Assembly: GCF_004348995.1 (NCBI RefSeq)
Contig: NZ_SMKQ01000021.1
Coordinates: 1-64,000 of the forward strand
Origin: Nonomuraea terrae
Lineage (GTDB): Bacteria > Actinomycetota > Actinomycetes > Streptosporangiales > Streptosporangiaceae
Reading direction: 5' to 3'
DNA: 64,000 nt
The position numbers and the translations under genes were made by a program. A model generated the notes under the pieces. The model searched no databases and was not told the DNA's origin. It was given only the letters and a program-made list of their open reading frames with translations. Below are positions 34,112 through 42,565 of the stretch, one piece after another; within the stretch, counting starts at the first letter, position 1, and every line of letters starts with the position of its first letter.

Positions 34112-36298
34112 ATGTCCATGGAGGAGCTGAGAGACGGGGATCCCCGGCGGGTGGGGCCGTACACGCTGCTCGGCCGGCTGGGCGAGGGCGGCATGGGCGT
34201 CGTCTACCTGGGGCAGGGCCCCGACGGGGCGCGGGCGGCCGTCAAGCTGCTGCACGCCCGGATGGACGCCGACCCGGACTTCCGGCGCCGCTTCGCCCGT
34301 GAGGTGGCCGCCGCGCGGCGGGTGGCCCGCTTCTGCACCGCTCCCGTGCTCGACGCCGACGTGCACGGCGAGGTGGTGTACCTGGTCACCGAGTACGTCG
34401 AGGGGCCCAGTCTCGGGCAGGCGGTGCGCGCGTCCGGGCCGCTGAGGGGCTCGGCACTCGACGGTCTGGCCGCCGCGACGGCCATGGCGTTGCGGGCCGT
34501 CCACGGGGCCGGGGTGGTGCACCGCGATCTCAAGCCGTCCAACGTGCTGCTGTCGCAGGTGGGGCCCAAGGTCATCGACTTCGGGATCGCGCAGCTCATG
34601 GACGCGGAGATGAGCAGCACGATCGTGGGGACGCCGGCGTACATGTCGCCCGAGCAGGCGCGGGGGGGCGAGGTCGGGCCCGCCTCGGACATCTTCTCGT
34701 GGGGGTGCACGGTGGCGTTCGCCGCCGGCGGGGCGCCGCCGTTCGGCACGGGGCCGGTGCCGGCGGTGCTGGCGCGCATCGTGAACGCTCCGCCGGAGCT
34801 GAGCGGGCTCTCCGGGCCGCTGCTTGAGCTGGTGGTGGCGGCCCTGGCCAAGAATCCGGCCGAACGCCCGACGGCCCAGGAGCTGATGGACCGGCTGAGC
34901 TTCGCGGACCCGTCCGTTCTCACGTCCGCCACGCCAGGCACGACCGGCACGAGCGGCACCGGGCTCGCCGCCTCTGTGGAAGCCGGAGTGCCGCCCGCTG
35001 CCACGGCCGGGGCAGGCGGAAAGTTACCCGGCGCTGACACCGCGGAAGGCTCGCACGGCCTCGCGGGGCTGCTGAGGGGCCCGCGGCGCAAGGTGCTGGC
35101 CGGGACCGTCGCCGTCCTCGTCGCAGCCGCAGGTGTGTCGGCCGCCCTGGCGTGGCGCGACGAGAGCGCCCCGACCAGTACCGCGACCAGTACCGCGACC
35201 AGTGCGCCGACCGATGCCCCGACCGATGCGGCCAGTCCAACGGGGCCGGACGACGGCGAGGCGCCCCAGCGACCCGTCGCCGGGCGCAACCCGCTGAGAA
35301 TCGAGGAGCCGGTCACGTTCTACGCCCCGCCGGAGCCGGGCGCGAGCCGCCAGGCGGAGCTGTGGAACGACGAGCGCCCGGACGACGCCGAGCTGATGCG
35401 CCGGCTGGCCGCCGTCCCCCACGCGATCCGCCTCGACCAGACGGACGCAAGGCCGGAGGTGGCGCAGCGGCTCACGGAGGCCCGGCAGGCGGGGGGCGTC
35501 CCGGTGTTCCTGGTCAACCACCTGCCGGGCGGCGACTGCCGGCCGGCCACACCCGCCGACAGGGAGGCGTACCAGGAGTGGATCACGGGCGTGGCCCGCC
35601 AGATCGGCCAGGCCGAGGCCGTGGTCATCCTGGAGCCGTCCAGCCTGGTCAACCTGCCCGGCACGGAGAACTGCGACCCCGGCGGCTCGGCCCAGCACCG
35701 CTACGACGACCTGCGCCGGGCCGTGCGCACGCTCAAGTCCAACCCCGCGACGGCCGTCTACCTCGACGGCAGCCAGGCCGACTGGCCGGGCACCGCGATC
35801 ATGGCCGAGCGGCTGATCGGCGCGGGGATCGAGGCGGCCGACGGGTTCTTCCTCAACACCGCCGCCTTCCAGACCACGGAGAAGAGCGTCGGGTACGGCA
35901 AGGAACTGTCGGCCTGCGTCGCCGTACGGCGGGCGACCGGCCGGGCGGGCTGCCCGGCGGACGTCCAGGTGGACCCGGCGGCCATGCCGCACTTCGTGGT
36001 CGACACCGCCAGGAACGGCCGCGGCTCCTGGGCGCCGGACAAGCGGTACAAGGACCCACAGGTGTGGTGCAACCCGCCCGGACGGGGCGTGGGCGAGCGG
36101 CCCACGACGGAGACGGGTGAGGAGTTGGTGGACGCGTACCTGTGGATCGCGCGGCCGGGCACGTCCGGCGGCCGGTGCAGGCGGGGCACGGACGGCGAGC
36201 TCGACCCCGAGCGCGGCGTGGTGGCGCCGCCGGCCGGCGAGTGGTGGCCGGAGCTGGCGCTGGAGCGGGCGGAGAACGCCGAGCCGCCGCTGCGCTGA
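34112..36298 (+). CDS. Receptor Ser/Thr kinase with GH6-like extracellular domain
   Basis: 728 residues. The N-terminal kinase is complete: glycine loop GEGGMG (24-29), K45, HRDLKPSN (137-144), DFG (156-158), GTPAYMSPEQ activation segment. One membrane span lies at about 328-347, then a Thr/Ser/Pro linker to 390. Residues about 398-720 match glycoside hydrolase family 6: VTFYAPP, FLVNHLPGGDC, AVVILEPSSL, CNPPGRGVGERPTT, AYLWIARPGTSGGRC, WWPELALE. The proton donor Asp of EPD is S510, and the Asp of the GESDG motif is G686; only the Asp of GGDC (D475) remains. The ectodomain therefore probably binds but does not cut beta-1,4-glucan, acting as a sensor in place of PASTA repeats. Confidence 0.88.
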   Translation: MSMEELRDGDPRRVGPYTLLGRLGEGGMGVVYLGQGPDGARAAVKLLHARMDADPDFRRRFAREVAAARRVARFCTAPVLDADVHGEVVYLVTEYVEGPSLGQAVRASGPLRGSALDGLAAATAMALRAVHGAGVVHRDLKPSNVLLSQVGPKVIDFGIAQLMDAEMSSTIVGTPAYMSPEQARGGEVGPASDIFSWGCTVAFAAGGAPPFGTGPVPAVLARIVNAPPELSGLSGPLLELVVAALAKNPAERPTAQELMDRLSFADPSVLTSATPGTTGTSGTGLAASVEAGVPPAATAGAGGKLPGADTAEGSHGLAGLLRGPRRKVLAGTVAVLVAAAGVSAALAWRDESAPTSTATSTATSAPTDAPTDAASPTGPDDGEAPQRPVAGRNPLRIEEPVTFYAPPEPGASRQAELWNDERPDDAELMRRLAAVPHAIRLDQTDARPEVAQRLTEARQAGGVPVFLVNHLPGGDCRPATPADREAYQEWITGVARQIGQAEAVVILEPSSLVNLPGTENCDPGGSAQHRYDDLRRAVRTLKSNPATAVYLDGSQADWPGTAIMAERLIGAGIEAADGFFLNTAAFQTTEKSVGYGKELSACVAVRRATGRAGCPADVQVDPAAMPHFVVDTARNGRGSWAPDKRYKDPQVWCNPPGRGVGERPTTETGEELVDAYLWIARPGTSGGRCRRGTDGELDPERGVVAPPAGEWWPELALERAENAEPPLR

Positions 36299-36373
36299 CG
36301 CCCAGGTCTAGCGCCGAGCCGCCGCCGCGCCGAGGCGGCCGGGTCAAGCGCCGAGCCGCCGCGCTGAGGCGGC
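36277..36373 (+). repeat. Three spaced GC-rich repeats with hairpins
   Basis: CGCCGAGCCGCCG occurs at 36277-36289 (inside the last kinase codons), 36312-36324 and 36349-36361, spaced 35 and 37 bases. Copies two and three are each followed by GAGGCGGC and can fold into hairpins, perhaps ending transcription. The remainder of 36299-36473 holds only the transporter promoter region. Confidence 0.6.
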
Positions 36374-36473
36374 AAGGTTAAGCGAACGTTAGATCTCCGG
36401 CGACCTCCCTTGCCCGAACAACCTTCTGGGGTAAGGCTCTGACCTGCATCTTCACTCCGTCGGGAGGTTCTTC

Positions 36474-37787
36474 GTGAGCAAAGCACGCGTGCCCTGGAAG
36501 GCCGTGGTCGGTGGTTCCGTCGGCAACCTGGTCGAGTGGTACGACTGGTTCGTCTACAGCAGTTTTGCCGTCTACTTCGCCGCGTCGTTCTTCCCTGAGG
36601 GCGACGACACGGCGAAGCTGCTCAACACGGCCGCCATCTTCGCCGTGGGCTTCTTCATGCGCCCGCTCGGCGGCTGGCTGCTCGGCCGTTACGCCGACAG
36701 GAAGGGCCGCAAGGCGGCGCTCACCCTCACCGTCACGCTGATGTCGGCCAGCGCCCTGCTGATCGCGATCGCCCCGACGTACGACGCGGTCGGCTACTTC
36801 GGCGCGCTCGTGCTCGTGGTGGCGCGCCTGCTGCAGGGCCTGTCGGTCGGCGGCGAGTACGCGGCCAGCGCGACGTACCTCACCGAGGCCACCCCGCGCG
36901 GCCGGCGCGGCTTCGCCTCCAGCTTCCAGTACGTCTCCATGACCGCCGGCCAGCTCGTCGGCCTCGGCCTGCAGATCGTGCTGCAGAACACGATGTCGGC
37001 CGAGGCGCTGAACTCCTACGGCTGGCGCATCCCGTTCGTGGTGGGCGCGGTGGCCGCCGCGGTCGTGTTCTACCTGCGCCGCAGTCTCCTGGAGACGGAG
37101 GCGTACGACGAGGAGGAGCGCGCGACCAAGGACGCCAAGCGCGGCACGATCAGGGAGTTGCTCAGCCACAAGAAGGAGGCGCTGCTGGTCATCGCGCTGA
37201 CGATGGGCGGCACGGTCGCGTACTACACGTACACGACGTACCTCACCAAATACCTGTCGAACACCGCCGGGCTGGCCAAGGAGACGGCGACGCTGGTGAG
37301 CTTCTGCGCGCTGTTCATCTTCATGTGCCTGCAGCCGCCGGCGGGGGCGCTGTCGGACCGGATCGGGCGGCGGCCGCTGCTGATCACGTTCGGGATCGGG
37401 TCGATGGTGGCCACGGTGCCGCTCATGACGGCACTCGGCGGGGTGAGCGGGTTCGCCGGCGGGCTGGTGCTGTCGCTGGCCGGGCTGATCATCATCACCG
37501 GCTACACCTCGATCAACGCGGTGGTGAAGGCCGAGCTGTTCCCGACGAACGTGCGCGCGCTCGGCGTGGCGCTGCCGTACGCGATCGCGAACGCGCTCTT
37601 CGGCGGCACCGCCGAGTACGTCGCCCTGTGGTTCAAGGACGCCGGCATCGAGTCGGGCTTCTTCTGGTACGTCTCCGGCTGCGCCGCCGTCTCGCTCGTG
37701 GTGTACCTCACCATGCGCGAGACCAGGGACGCCGCCCTCTCCCGGGCCGAGCAGGCGTCGGGCGATGCCGTGGCGGCCCGCGTCTAA
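36474..37787 (+). CDS. MFS metabolite:proton symporter (MHS family)
   Basis: 437 residues with twelve hydrophobic segments. The MHS signature is clear: GGSVGNLVEWYDWFVYSSFAVYFAASFFP at the start, FFMRPLGGWLLGRYADRKGRK after segment 2 and LQGLSVGGEYAASATYL. Relatives carry 2-oxoglutarate, citrate, shikimate or proline/betaine. GTG start with GGGAGG upstream. It is followed within 10 bases by a response regulator gene whose system may control it, so an organic acid is a reasonable guess. Confidence 0.88.
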   Translation: MSKARVPWKAVVGGSVGNLVEWYDWFVYSSFAVYFAASFFPEGDDTAKLLNTAAIFAVGFFMRPLGGWLLGRYADRKGRKAALTLTVTLMSASALLIAIAPTYDAVGYFGALVLVVARLLQGLSVGGEYAASATYLTEATPRGRRGFASSFQYVSMTAGQLVGLGLQIVLQNTMSAEALNSYGWRIPFVVGAVAAAVVFYLRRSLLETEAYDEEERATKDAKRGTIRELLSHKKEALLVIALTMGGTVAYYTYTTYLTKYLSNTAGLAKETATLVSFCALFIFMCLQPPAGALSDRIGRRPLLITFGIGSMVATVPLMTALGGVSGFAGGLVLSLAGLIIITGYTSINAVVKAELFPTNVRALGVALPYAIANALFGGTAEYVALWFKDAGIESGFFWYVSGCAAVSLVVYLTMRETRDAALSRAEQASGDAVAARV

Positions 37788-37790
37788 CCT
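37785..37790 (+). promoter_or_regulatory. -10 element of response regulator gene
   Basis: TAACCT, at the transporter stop and 6 bases before ATG 37797; the two-component pair can be transcribed separately. Confidence 0.5.
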
Positions 37791-37796
37791 GGCGAC

Positions 37797-38462
37797 ATGC
37801 GGGTTCTTCTGGTCGAGGACGACGATCGGCTCGCGTCCGCGCTCGTCACCGCCCTCGCCCGCCACGGCCACACGGTCACCCGGGCCGGGCAGGCGGTCGA
37901 CGCACTCCGGCTGGCGGGGGGCGCCGACTTCGTCCTGCTCGACCTGGGGCTGCCCGACATGGACGGGCTCGACCTGCTGCGCCGCCTGCGCCGGGTCTCG
38001 GCGGTGCCGGTGATCGTCGTGACCGCGCGGACCGAGGAGCGCGACGTGCTGCGCGGCCTGCGCTCCGGGGCCGACGACTACCTGGTCAAGCCGTTCCGGA
38101 CGGCCGAGTTGATGGCCCGCATGGAGGCGGTGGTGCGGCGCGGCACCCGTCCGCGGCCGACGCGCGACGACGTGGTGTGCGTCGGCGACGTCCGCATCGA
38201 CCTGGGGGCGCGCCGCGTCACCGTGGCCGGGGAGCCGGTGACGCTGACCAGGCGCGAGTTCGACCTGCTGGCGATGCTGGCGCGCGAGCCCGGCGTGGTG
38301 CGCGGCCGGGAGGAGATCCTCGACGAGGTCTGGGGCGACCCGCTGCTGTCCGCCTCGCGCTCGCTGGACGTGCACGTGGCCAACCTGCGGGCCAAGACCG
38401 GCCGTCCGGGGCTGGTGGAGACGTTGCGCGGCACCGGCTACCGGCTGGGCTCGACGGCGTGA
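37797..38462 (+). CDS. OmpR-family response regulator
   Basis: 221 residues. The receiver domain has the acidic pair in VEDDDR, the phosphorylated Asp in VLLDLGLPD (about residue 51), T in VVTAR and K in VKPF. The C-terminal winged helix (LTRREFDLLAMLAREPGVVRGREEI ... TLRGTGYRL) binds DNA. The stop overlaps the kinase start (GTGA), so both proteins are coupled. Likely target genes are the adjacent transporter or TAXI genes. Confidence 0.93.
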   Translation: MRVLLVEDDDRLASALVTALARHGHTVTRAGQAVDALRLAGGADFVLLDLGLPDMDGLDLLRRLRRVSAVPVIVVTARTEERDVLRGLRSGADDYLVKPFRTAELMARMEAVVRRGTRPRPTRDDVVCVGDVRIDLGARRVTVAGEPVTLTRREFDLLAMLAREPGVVRGREEILDEVWGDPLLSASRSLDVHVANLRAKTGRPGLVETLRGTGYRLGSTA

Positions 38463-39784
38463 ACACCCGGCTGGTGGTCACGTTCACCACGCTGATCGCG
38501 GTCCTGGTGGTGGCGCTGGCGGTGCCGCTGGGGCTGGCGTACGCCTCCCATCGCACCAACCGGCTGCTGCTCGACCGCCGCGCCGACGCCACCCGCTTCG
38601 CGGAGCTGGCCGACCAGGCGGCCCGCGACGACGACCACACCGGCCTGGTCGCCGAGCTGAACCGCTACGCCGAGCTGTACGGCGCCGCCGTGCGGGTCCG
38701 CGACCGCGACGGCGCGGTCCTGCTCACGGCGGGCCGTTTCCAGGCCGACGACCGCGCGGCGGTGCGGCTGGCGCTGTCCGGGCGCACGACCGACGAGCTG
38801 CCGCTGATCACGCCGTTCGGGCCGGGCACGGTGCTGCTGGCCGAGCCGTCGGGACGGGACGCGCAGCTGTCGGGCGTGGTGCTGCTCCAGGCCCCGGCCG
38901 AGCGGGCTCGGATGGACGTGACGCTGGTGTGGGCCGCGCTGGCGGCGGGGTCGCTGACCGTTCTGGCGTACGCGGTGCTGGCGGCGCGCGGGCTGGCCCG
39001 CTGGATCCTGCGGCCGGTCACCGAGCTCGACCGCACCACCCAGGCCATCGCAGGGGGCCGGCTGGACGCGCGGGCGCATCACGGCGTCGGACCGTCCGAG
39101 CTGCGGCGGTTGGAGGAGCGCTTCAACGCGATGGCCGACGCGGTCTCGGGGGCGATGGAGCGGCAGCGGGCGTTCGTCGCCGACGCCTCCCACGAGCTGC
39201 GCACCCCTCTCACCGTGCTCGGGCTGCGGCTGGAGAACCTGGAGCCGCACCTGCGCGGCAAGGGGCGGGCCGAGTTCGAGGAGGCGCTGGCCGAGCTGGA
39301 CCGGCTGACGCTGCTGGTGGCCGACCTGCTGGCACTCGCCCAGGTGGAGGCGGGCGCGGGCGTCGAGGTCAAGGAGAGCGAGCTCGCGCCGCGGCTGGCG
39401 GCCTGGCGGGAGGTGTACGCGGCCAAGGACGTCCGCCTGGTGACCCACGTCCCCGAGGGGGCGACGGTGCCGGAGGCGGCGGCCAGGATCGCCGACATCG
39501 CGCTCGACAACGCCCAGAAGTTCGTGCCCGCGGGCGGCACGGTGACCGTCGGCCTGGAGGACGGCGTGCTGCGCGTGGCCGACGACGGGCCGGGGCTGAG
39601 CGAGGAGGCGCGGGCGGAGGCGACGGGCCGGTTCTGGCGTTCAGGCGCCCACGCGAACGTGCCGGGCAGCGGCCTGGGCCTGGCCATCGCCTCCGAGCTG
39701 GCCCGGGCGTGCGGGGCCACGCTGCGGCTGCTGCCCGCGACGCCGCACGGCCTCGTCGTGGAGCTGCGGCTGCCTCAGCCGTAG
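38459..39784 (+). CDS. Sensor histidine kinase
   Basis: 441 residues from GTG 38459. Two membrane spans (about 5-28 and 158-180) enclose an extracytoplasmic sensor domain of about 130 residues; a HAMP domain follows (ARWILRPVTELDRTTQAIAGG). The phospho-acceptor is in DASHELRTPLTVLG, and the ATPase domain has DNAQKFVP and VADDGPGL and GSGLGLAI boxes. The signal is unknown. The convergent TAXI gene overlaps its last 10 bases, and that binding protein could present a ligand to the sensor. Confidence 0.93.
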   Translation: MNTRLVVTFTTLIAVLVVALAVPLGLAYASHRTNRLLLDRRADATRFAELADQAARDDDHTGLVAELNRYAELYGAAVRVRDRDGAVLLTAGRFQADDRAAVRLALSGRTTDELPLITPFGPGTVLLAEPSGRDAQLSGVVLLQAPAERARMDVTLVWAALAAGSLTVLAYAVLAARGLARWILRPVTELDRTTQAIAGGRLDARAHHGVGPSELRRLEERFNAMADAVSGAMERQRAFVADASHELRTPLTVLGLRLENLEPHLRGKGRAEFEEALAELDRLTLLVADLLALAQVEAGAGVEVKESELAPRLAAWREVYAAKDVRLVTHVPEGATVPEAAARIADIALDNAQKFVPAGGTVTVGLEDGVLRVADDGPGLSEEARAEATGRFWRSGAHANVPGSGLGLAIASELARACGATLRLLPATPHGLVVELRLPQP

Positions 39785-40680
39785 ACCGACCGGTAGTAGC
39801 GGACCGCTCCCGCGTGGAGGGGCACGGCGCCGGTGCCGATGGCGTAGCGCGGGTCGAGCCGTCCGCCGGGGGCCGAGGGGGCCCGCAGGCGGTCGCGGGC
39901 GCGGAAGAGCGTCTCGGTGACGGTGTAGGCGGCGTCCGCCGGCAGCGAGGTCCGGCACATCAGGTAGCTGGGGGTGCCGACGGTCGGCACGGCCCGGGTG
40001 GCGGCGTACGCGCCGGCCGGGACGGTGGCGTGCTCGTACACGAGGCCGTACTTGCGGCGCAGCACCGGCACCAGCTCCTCCAGCGGCAGCAGCCGGACGC
40101 CGCGGGCCGCCGCCAGGGCGGGCGTGGGCACGCCGCCCGACCAGAAGAACGCCTCGATCCGGCCGTCGCGCAGGGCCTCGATCGAGTCGTCCAGCTCCAG
40201 CCGGACGGTACGGGGCGCGTGGCCGAGCGCGGCGGCGGCCAGCACGCGGGCCGCGGTCACGGAGGTGCCCGACCCCTCCACCCCGACGGACACCACCCGC
40301 CCGGCCAGGTCGCCGATCCCGAAGATCGGCGCACCGGAGGCGACGACGAGGTGCACGTAGTTCATGTACATCCGGGCCAGCGCGGAGACCGGCCGGCGGC
40401 GCACGCGTACGGCGTCGTCGGCGCTGTCGGCCAGCGCGAACCCCACGTCGGCGCGCCCGTCGGCCATCATCGCGAGGTTCTGCACGCTGGCGGCGGTGGG
40501 CAGCACCCGCACGCGCAGCCCGTCGCGGCGCAGCTCCCCGGCGAGCCGGTCGCCGAGCTCGCCGTACGGCCCGCCGGTCAGCCCGGTCGCGAGGCGCAGC
40601 TCCGGCAGATCATCCCCGGTGGAGCAGCCGCCCGCCGCCGCGGCCACGAAGCCGAAGAGGGCGCGGCGGGATATCGGCAT
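39775..40680 (-). CDS. TAXI-family solute-binding lipoprotein
   Basis: 301 residues. Signal sequence MPISRRALFGFVAAAAGGCSTG with a lipobox-like cysteine, then the TAXI pattern LRLATGLTGGPYGELGDRLAGEL, and VSVGVEGSGTSVTAARVL. TAXI proteins normally feed TRAP transporters, but no DctQ/DctM-like membrane subunits are in the window. Overlap with the histidine kinase gene suggests a sensing role. A TACCGT hexamer lies 6 bases before the ATG. Confidence 0.83.
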   Translation of the reverse strand: MPISRRALFGFVAAAAGGCSTGDDLPELRLATGLTGGPYGELGDRLAGELRRDGLRVRVLPTAASVQNLAMMADGRADVGFALADSADDAVRVRRRPVSALARMYMNYVHLVVASGAPIFGIGDLAGRVVSVGVEGSGTSVTAARVLAAAALGHAPRTVRLELDDSIEALRDGRIEAFFWSGGVPTPALAAARGVRLLPLEELVPVLRRKYGLVYEHATVPAGAYAATRAVPTVGTPSYLMCRTSLPADAAYTVTETLFRARDRLRAPSAPGGRLDPRYAIGTGAVPLHAGAVRYYRSVYG

Positions 40681-40686
40681 GAAGTC

Positions 40687-40692
40687 ACGGTA
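40687..40692 (-). promoter_or_regulatory. -10 element of leaderless TAXI gene
   Basis: TACCGT on the minus strand with a 6-base gap to ATG 40680. Confidence 0.5.
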
Positions 40693-40702
40693 GCGGGTGC
40701 CA

Positions 40703-40708
40703 CAGAAT
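40703..40708 (+). promoter_or_regulatory. -10-like element of Mut7-C gene
   Basis: CAGAAT, 6 bases before GTG 40715; a weaker match but it favours this start over GTG 40697. Confidence 0.35.
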
Positions 40709-40714
40709 GGACAC

Positions 40715-41425
40715 GTGACCGCACGTCTGCGCATCGACCCCGAACTGAGGATGTTCCTGCCCGTGAGCCGCCGCCAGGAATGGCAGGAGGTGACCCCCGA
40801 CGGCACCTCGACGCTGGGCCACCACGTCGAGTCGCTCGGCGTCCCGCTCACCGAGGTGGGGCCGCTCGTGGTCAACGGACGCGGGGTGCCGCCCTCCTGC
40901 CAGCTGGCCGACGGCGACGTGGCGGAGGTCCATCCCGTGCCACGTCCGCAGCAGCTGCCGGAGGAGCCGCGGTTCCTGCTCGACGTGCATCTCGGCACGC
41001 TGGCGCGGCGGCTGCGGCTGCTGGGCATCGACGCCGCCTACCACAACGACATGGACGACCCGTCACTGGTGGTGCAGGCCAACGAGGAGCGGCGGGTGCT
41101 GCTGACGCAGGACCGCGGCCTGCTGCGGCGCCGCGCGCTGTGGCTGGGCGCGTACGTACGCGGCTCCGACCCCGCCGACCAGCTGCGCGACCTGCTGGAG
41201 CGCTTCGTTCCGCCGCTGCGGCCGTGGACGCGCTGCACGGCCTGCAACGGCGAGCTGGAGCCGGTGCCGAAGGACGAGGTCGAGTCCCTGCTGGAGGCGG
41301 GCACGAGCCGCACCTACGACGCCTACGGCCGCTGCCGCGAGTGCGGGCAGGTCTACTGGCACGGCGCGCACAGCGGCCACCTGGAGGAGATCATCCGCAC
41401 GGCCCGCGCCTGGAGCACCGCCTGA
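40715..41425 (+). CDS. Mut7-C RNase-domain protein with ubiquitin-like N-terminus
   Basis: 236 residues. Residues 1-80 match the Mut7-C ubiquitin-like domain (RLRIDPELRMFLP ... VVNGRGVPPSCQLADGDVAEVHPV). The remainder is the Mut7-C PIN-like nuclease: FLLDVHLGTLARRLRLLGIDAAY with an acidic active-site residue, VLLTQDRGLL, and a zinc ribbon CTACN ... CRECGQVYW. It is thought to be an RNase; the target is unknown. Confidence 0.85.
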   Translation: MTARLRIDPELRMFLPVSRRQEWQEVTPDGTSTLGHHVESLGVPLTEVGPLVVNGRGVPPSCQLADGDVAEVHPVPRPQQLPEEPRFLLDVHLGTLARRLRLLGIDAAYHNDMDDPSLVVQANEERRVLLTQDRGLLRRRALWLGAYVRGSDPADQLRDLLERFVPPLRPWTRCTACNGELEPVPKDEVESLLEAGTSRTYDAYGRCRECGQVYWHGAHSGHLEEIIRTARAWSTA

Positions 41426-41460
41426 ACGGCACCTCTTGGACGCATCGCTCAGCTTGTCGT

Positions 41461-41735
41461 TCAACCCGTGGCGGTCTCGGCCGCGGTCTTCGGGAGCGCG
41501 AGCATCACGAGTGCCGCCACGACGTAGAGCACCGCGGAGACGGGGAGGACGATGCCGAGCGCGTGACCGTAGTCGGCCGGTGATCATTACCGTCTCTGGT
41601 GATCGCCCACAGGACGAGCTGGGATGCCGCGATGGTGAGCGAGCCGGTGATCAGCAGTGCTCTCCCGGCCTTGGCGGCGGACGGTCGAGCACGACACCGA
41701 CTCCAGCTGCCGGCTCGTGCTCGGTGCGTGGTCAT
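41461..41735 (-). pseudogene. C-terminal remnant of an MFS transporter
   Basis: The last two membrane segments of a drug-efflux-type MFS protein are recognisable in two frames: AKAGRALLITGSLTIAASQLVLWAI, then after a frameshift near 41580 YGHALGIVLPVSAVLYVVAALVMLALPKTAAE and a stop at 41461-41463. The rest of the gene is missing. It faces away from the plus-strand remnant, as in a divergent regulator-transporter pair whose middle was deleted. Confidence 0.7.
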
Positions 41736-41866
41736 GGGCAGGGCTGGCTGGATTGCTCCTGACTTTCGACGCTGACGTCACGGACATCGAACCAGCGGAG
41801 CTCAGGCAGGCGCTGCGCTCCTTGCGCACCCGCATCGACGAAGGACTCAGGCGCGCCACGGGTTGA
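41657..41866 (+). pseudogene. C-terminal remnant of a WYL-type regulator
   Basis: An open stretch reading CRLVLGAWSWAGLAGLLLTFDADVTDIEPAELRQALRSL resembles the C-terminal extension of WYL-domain (YafY-like) regulators. There is no helix-turn-helix or plausible start, so it is a 3' fragment. Its last codons and stop fall in the right 23-bp inverted repeat. Confidence 0.5.
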
Positions 41867-41875
41867 ACGACAAGC

Positions 41876-42565
41876 TCAGACGGCGAGGAGTTTTCTGACG
41901 TCCTCCTGGTGCAGGTCCTCGGCCGCCCCGGTGCGTACGACGTGGCCGCCGTCGAGGATGACGAACGTGTCGGCCAACCGCAGCGCGATGTCCAGGTACT
42001 GCTCCACGAGCAGCACGGGCAGCCCGGCGGCGTGCAGGCGTTCGATGGCGGCCTCGATCTCCAGGATGATCGACGGCTGGATGCCCTCGGTGGGCTCGTC
42101 GAGGATGAGCATCCTGGGCCGGGTCACCAGGGCGCGGGCCATCGCGAGCTGCTGCTGCTGGCCGCCCGACAGGTGCCCGGCGCTCCGCTTGAGCAGCGGC
42201 CTGAGCGCCGGGAAGAGGTCGAGGGCCTCGTCGATGGCCTCCTTGGGCTGCTTGGCGGCCTCCACGGTCACCAGCAGGTTGCCCAGCACCGACAGCTGCG
42301 GGAAGCACTGGTGGCCCTGGGGGACGTAGCCCATGCTGAGGCGTACGCGCTCGTGCGGCTTGAGCCGGGTGACGTCGGCGCCGTCGAACGTCACCGTGCC
42401 CGCGGTCGCGGGCAGCACCCCCATGACGGTGTTGAGCAGCGTGGTCTTGCCGACGCCGTTGCGCCCCATGACGCACACGAGCTGCCCAGGGCCCACCTCC
42501 AGCGACACCCCGAACAGGACGCGGGCCCGGCCGTATCCCGATTCGAGTCCGTTCACCGACAGCAT
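41876..42565 (-). CDS. urtE: Urea ABC transporter ATPase UrtE
   Basis: 229 residues of the LivF/UrtE type: Walker A GRNGVGKTTLL, Q-loop GYVPQGHQCFPQLSV, signature HLSGGQQQQLAMAR, Walker B LILDEPTEGIQPS. The pattern GYVPQG..CFPQLSVLGNL marks UrtE. It powers urea import with UrtD through UrtBC. It is separated from urtD by 252 bases that include a copy of the urtA leader, so it may have its own promoter. AGGAG precedes the ATG. Confidence 0.93.
   Translation of the reverse strand: MLSVNGLESGYGRARVLFGVSLEVGPGQLVCVMGRNGVGKTTLLNTVMGVLPATAGTVTFDGADVTRLKPHERVRLSMGYVPQGHQCFPQLSVLGNLLVTVEAAKQPKEAIDEALDLFPALRPLLKRSAGHLSGGQQQQLAMARALVTRPRMLILDEPTEGIQPSIILEIEAAIERLHAAGLPVLLVEQYLDIALRLADTFVILDGGHVVRTGAAEDLHQEDVRKLLAV

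Larger units (their letters stand above)
41451..41876. repeat. 23-bp inverted repeat pair enclosing pseudogene debris
   Basis: 41451-41473 is the exact reverse complement of 41854-41876 (core ACCCGTGG / CCACGGGT). They enclose 380 bp holding the 3' ends of two unrelated genes pointing outward. The right arm ends on the first base of the urtE stop codon (complement strand). No transposase or target duplication is visible. Confidence 0.8.

Noticed and set aside
41505-41735. Minus-strand ORF of 76 codons as a functional small protein
   Set aside because: It is the start-less end of an MFS transporter that shifts frame before the true stop, so it is listed as a remnant.
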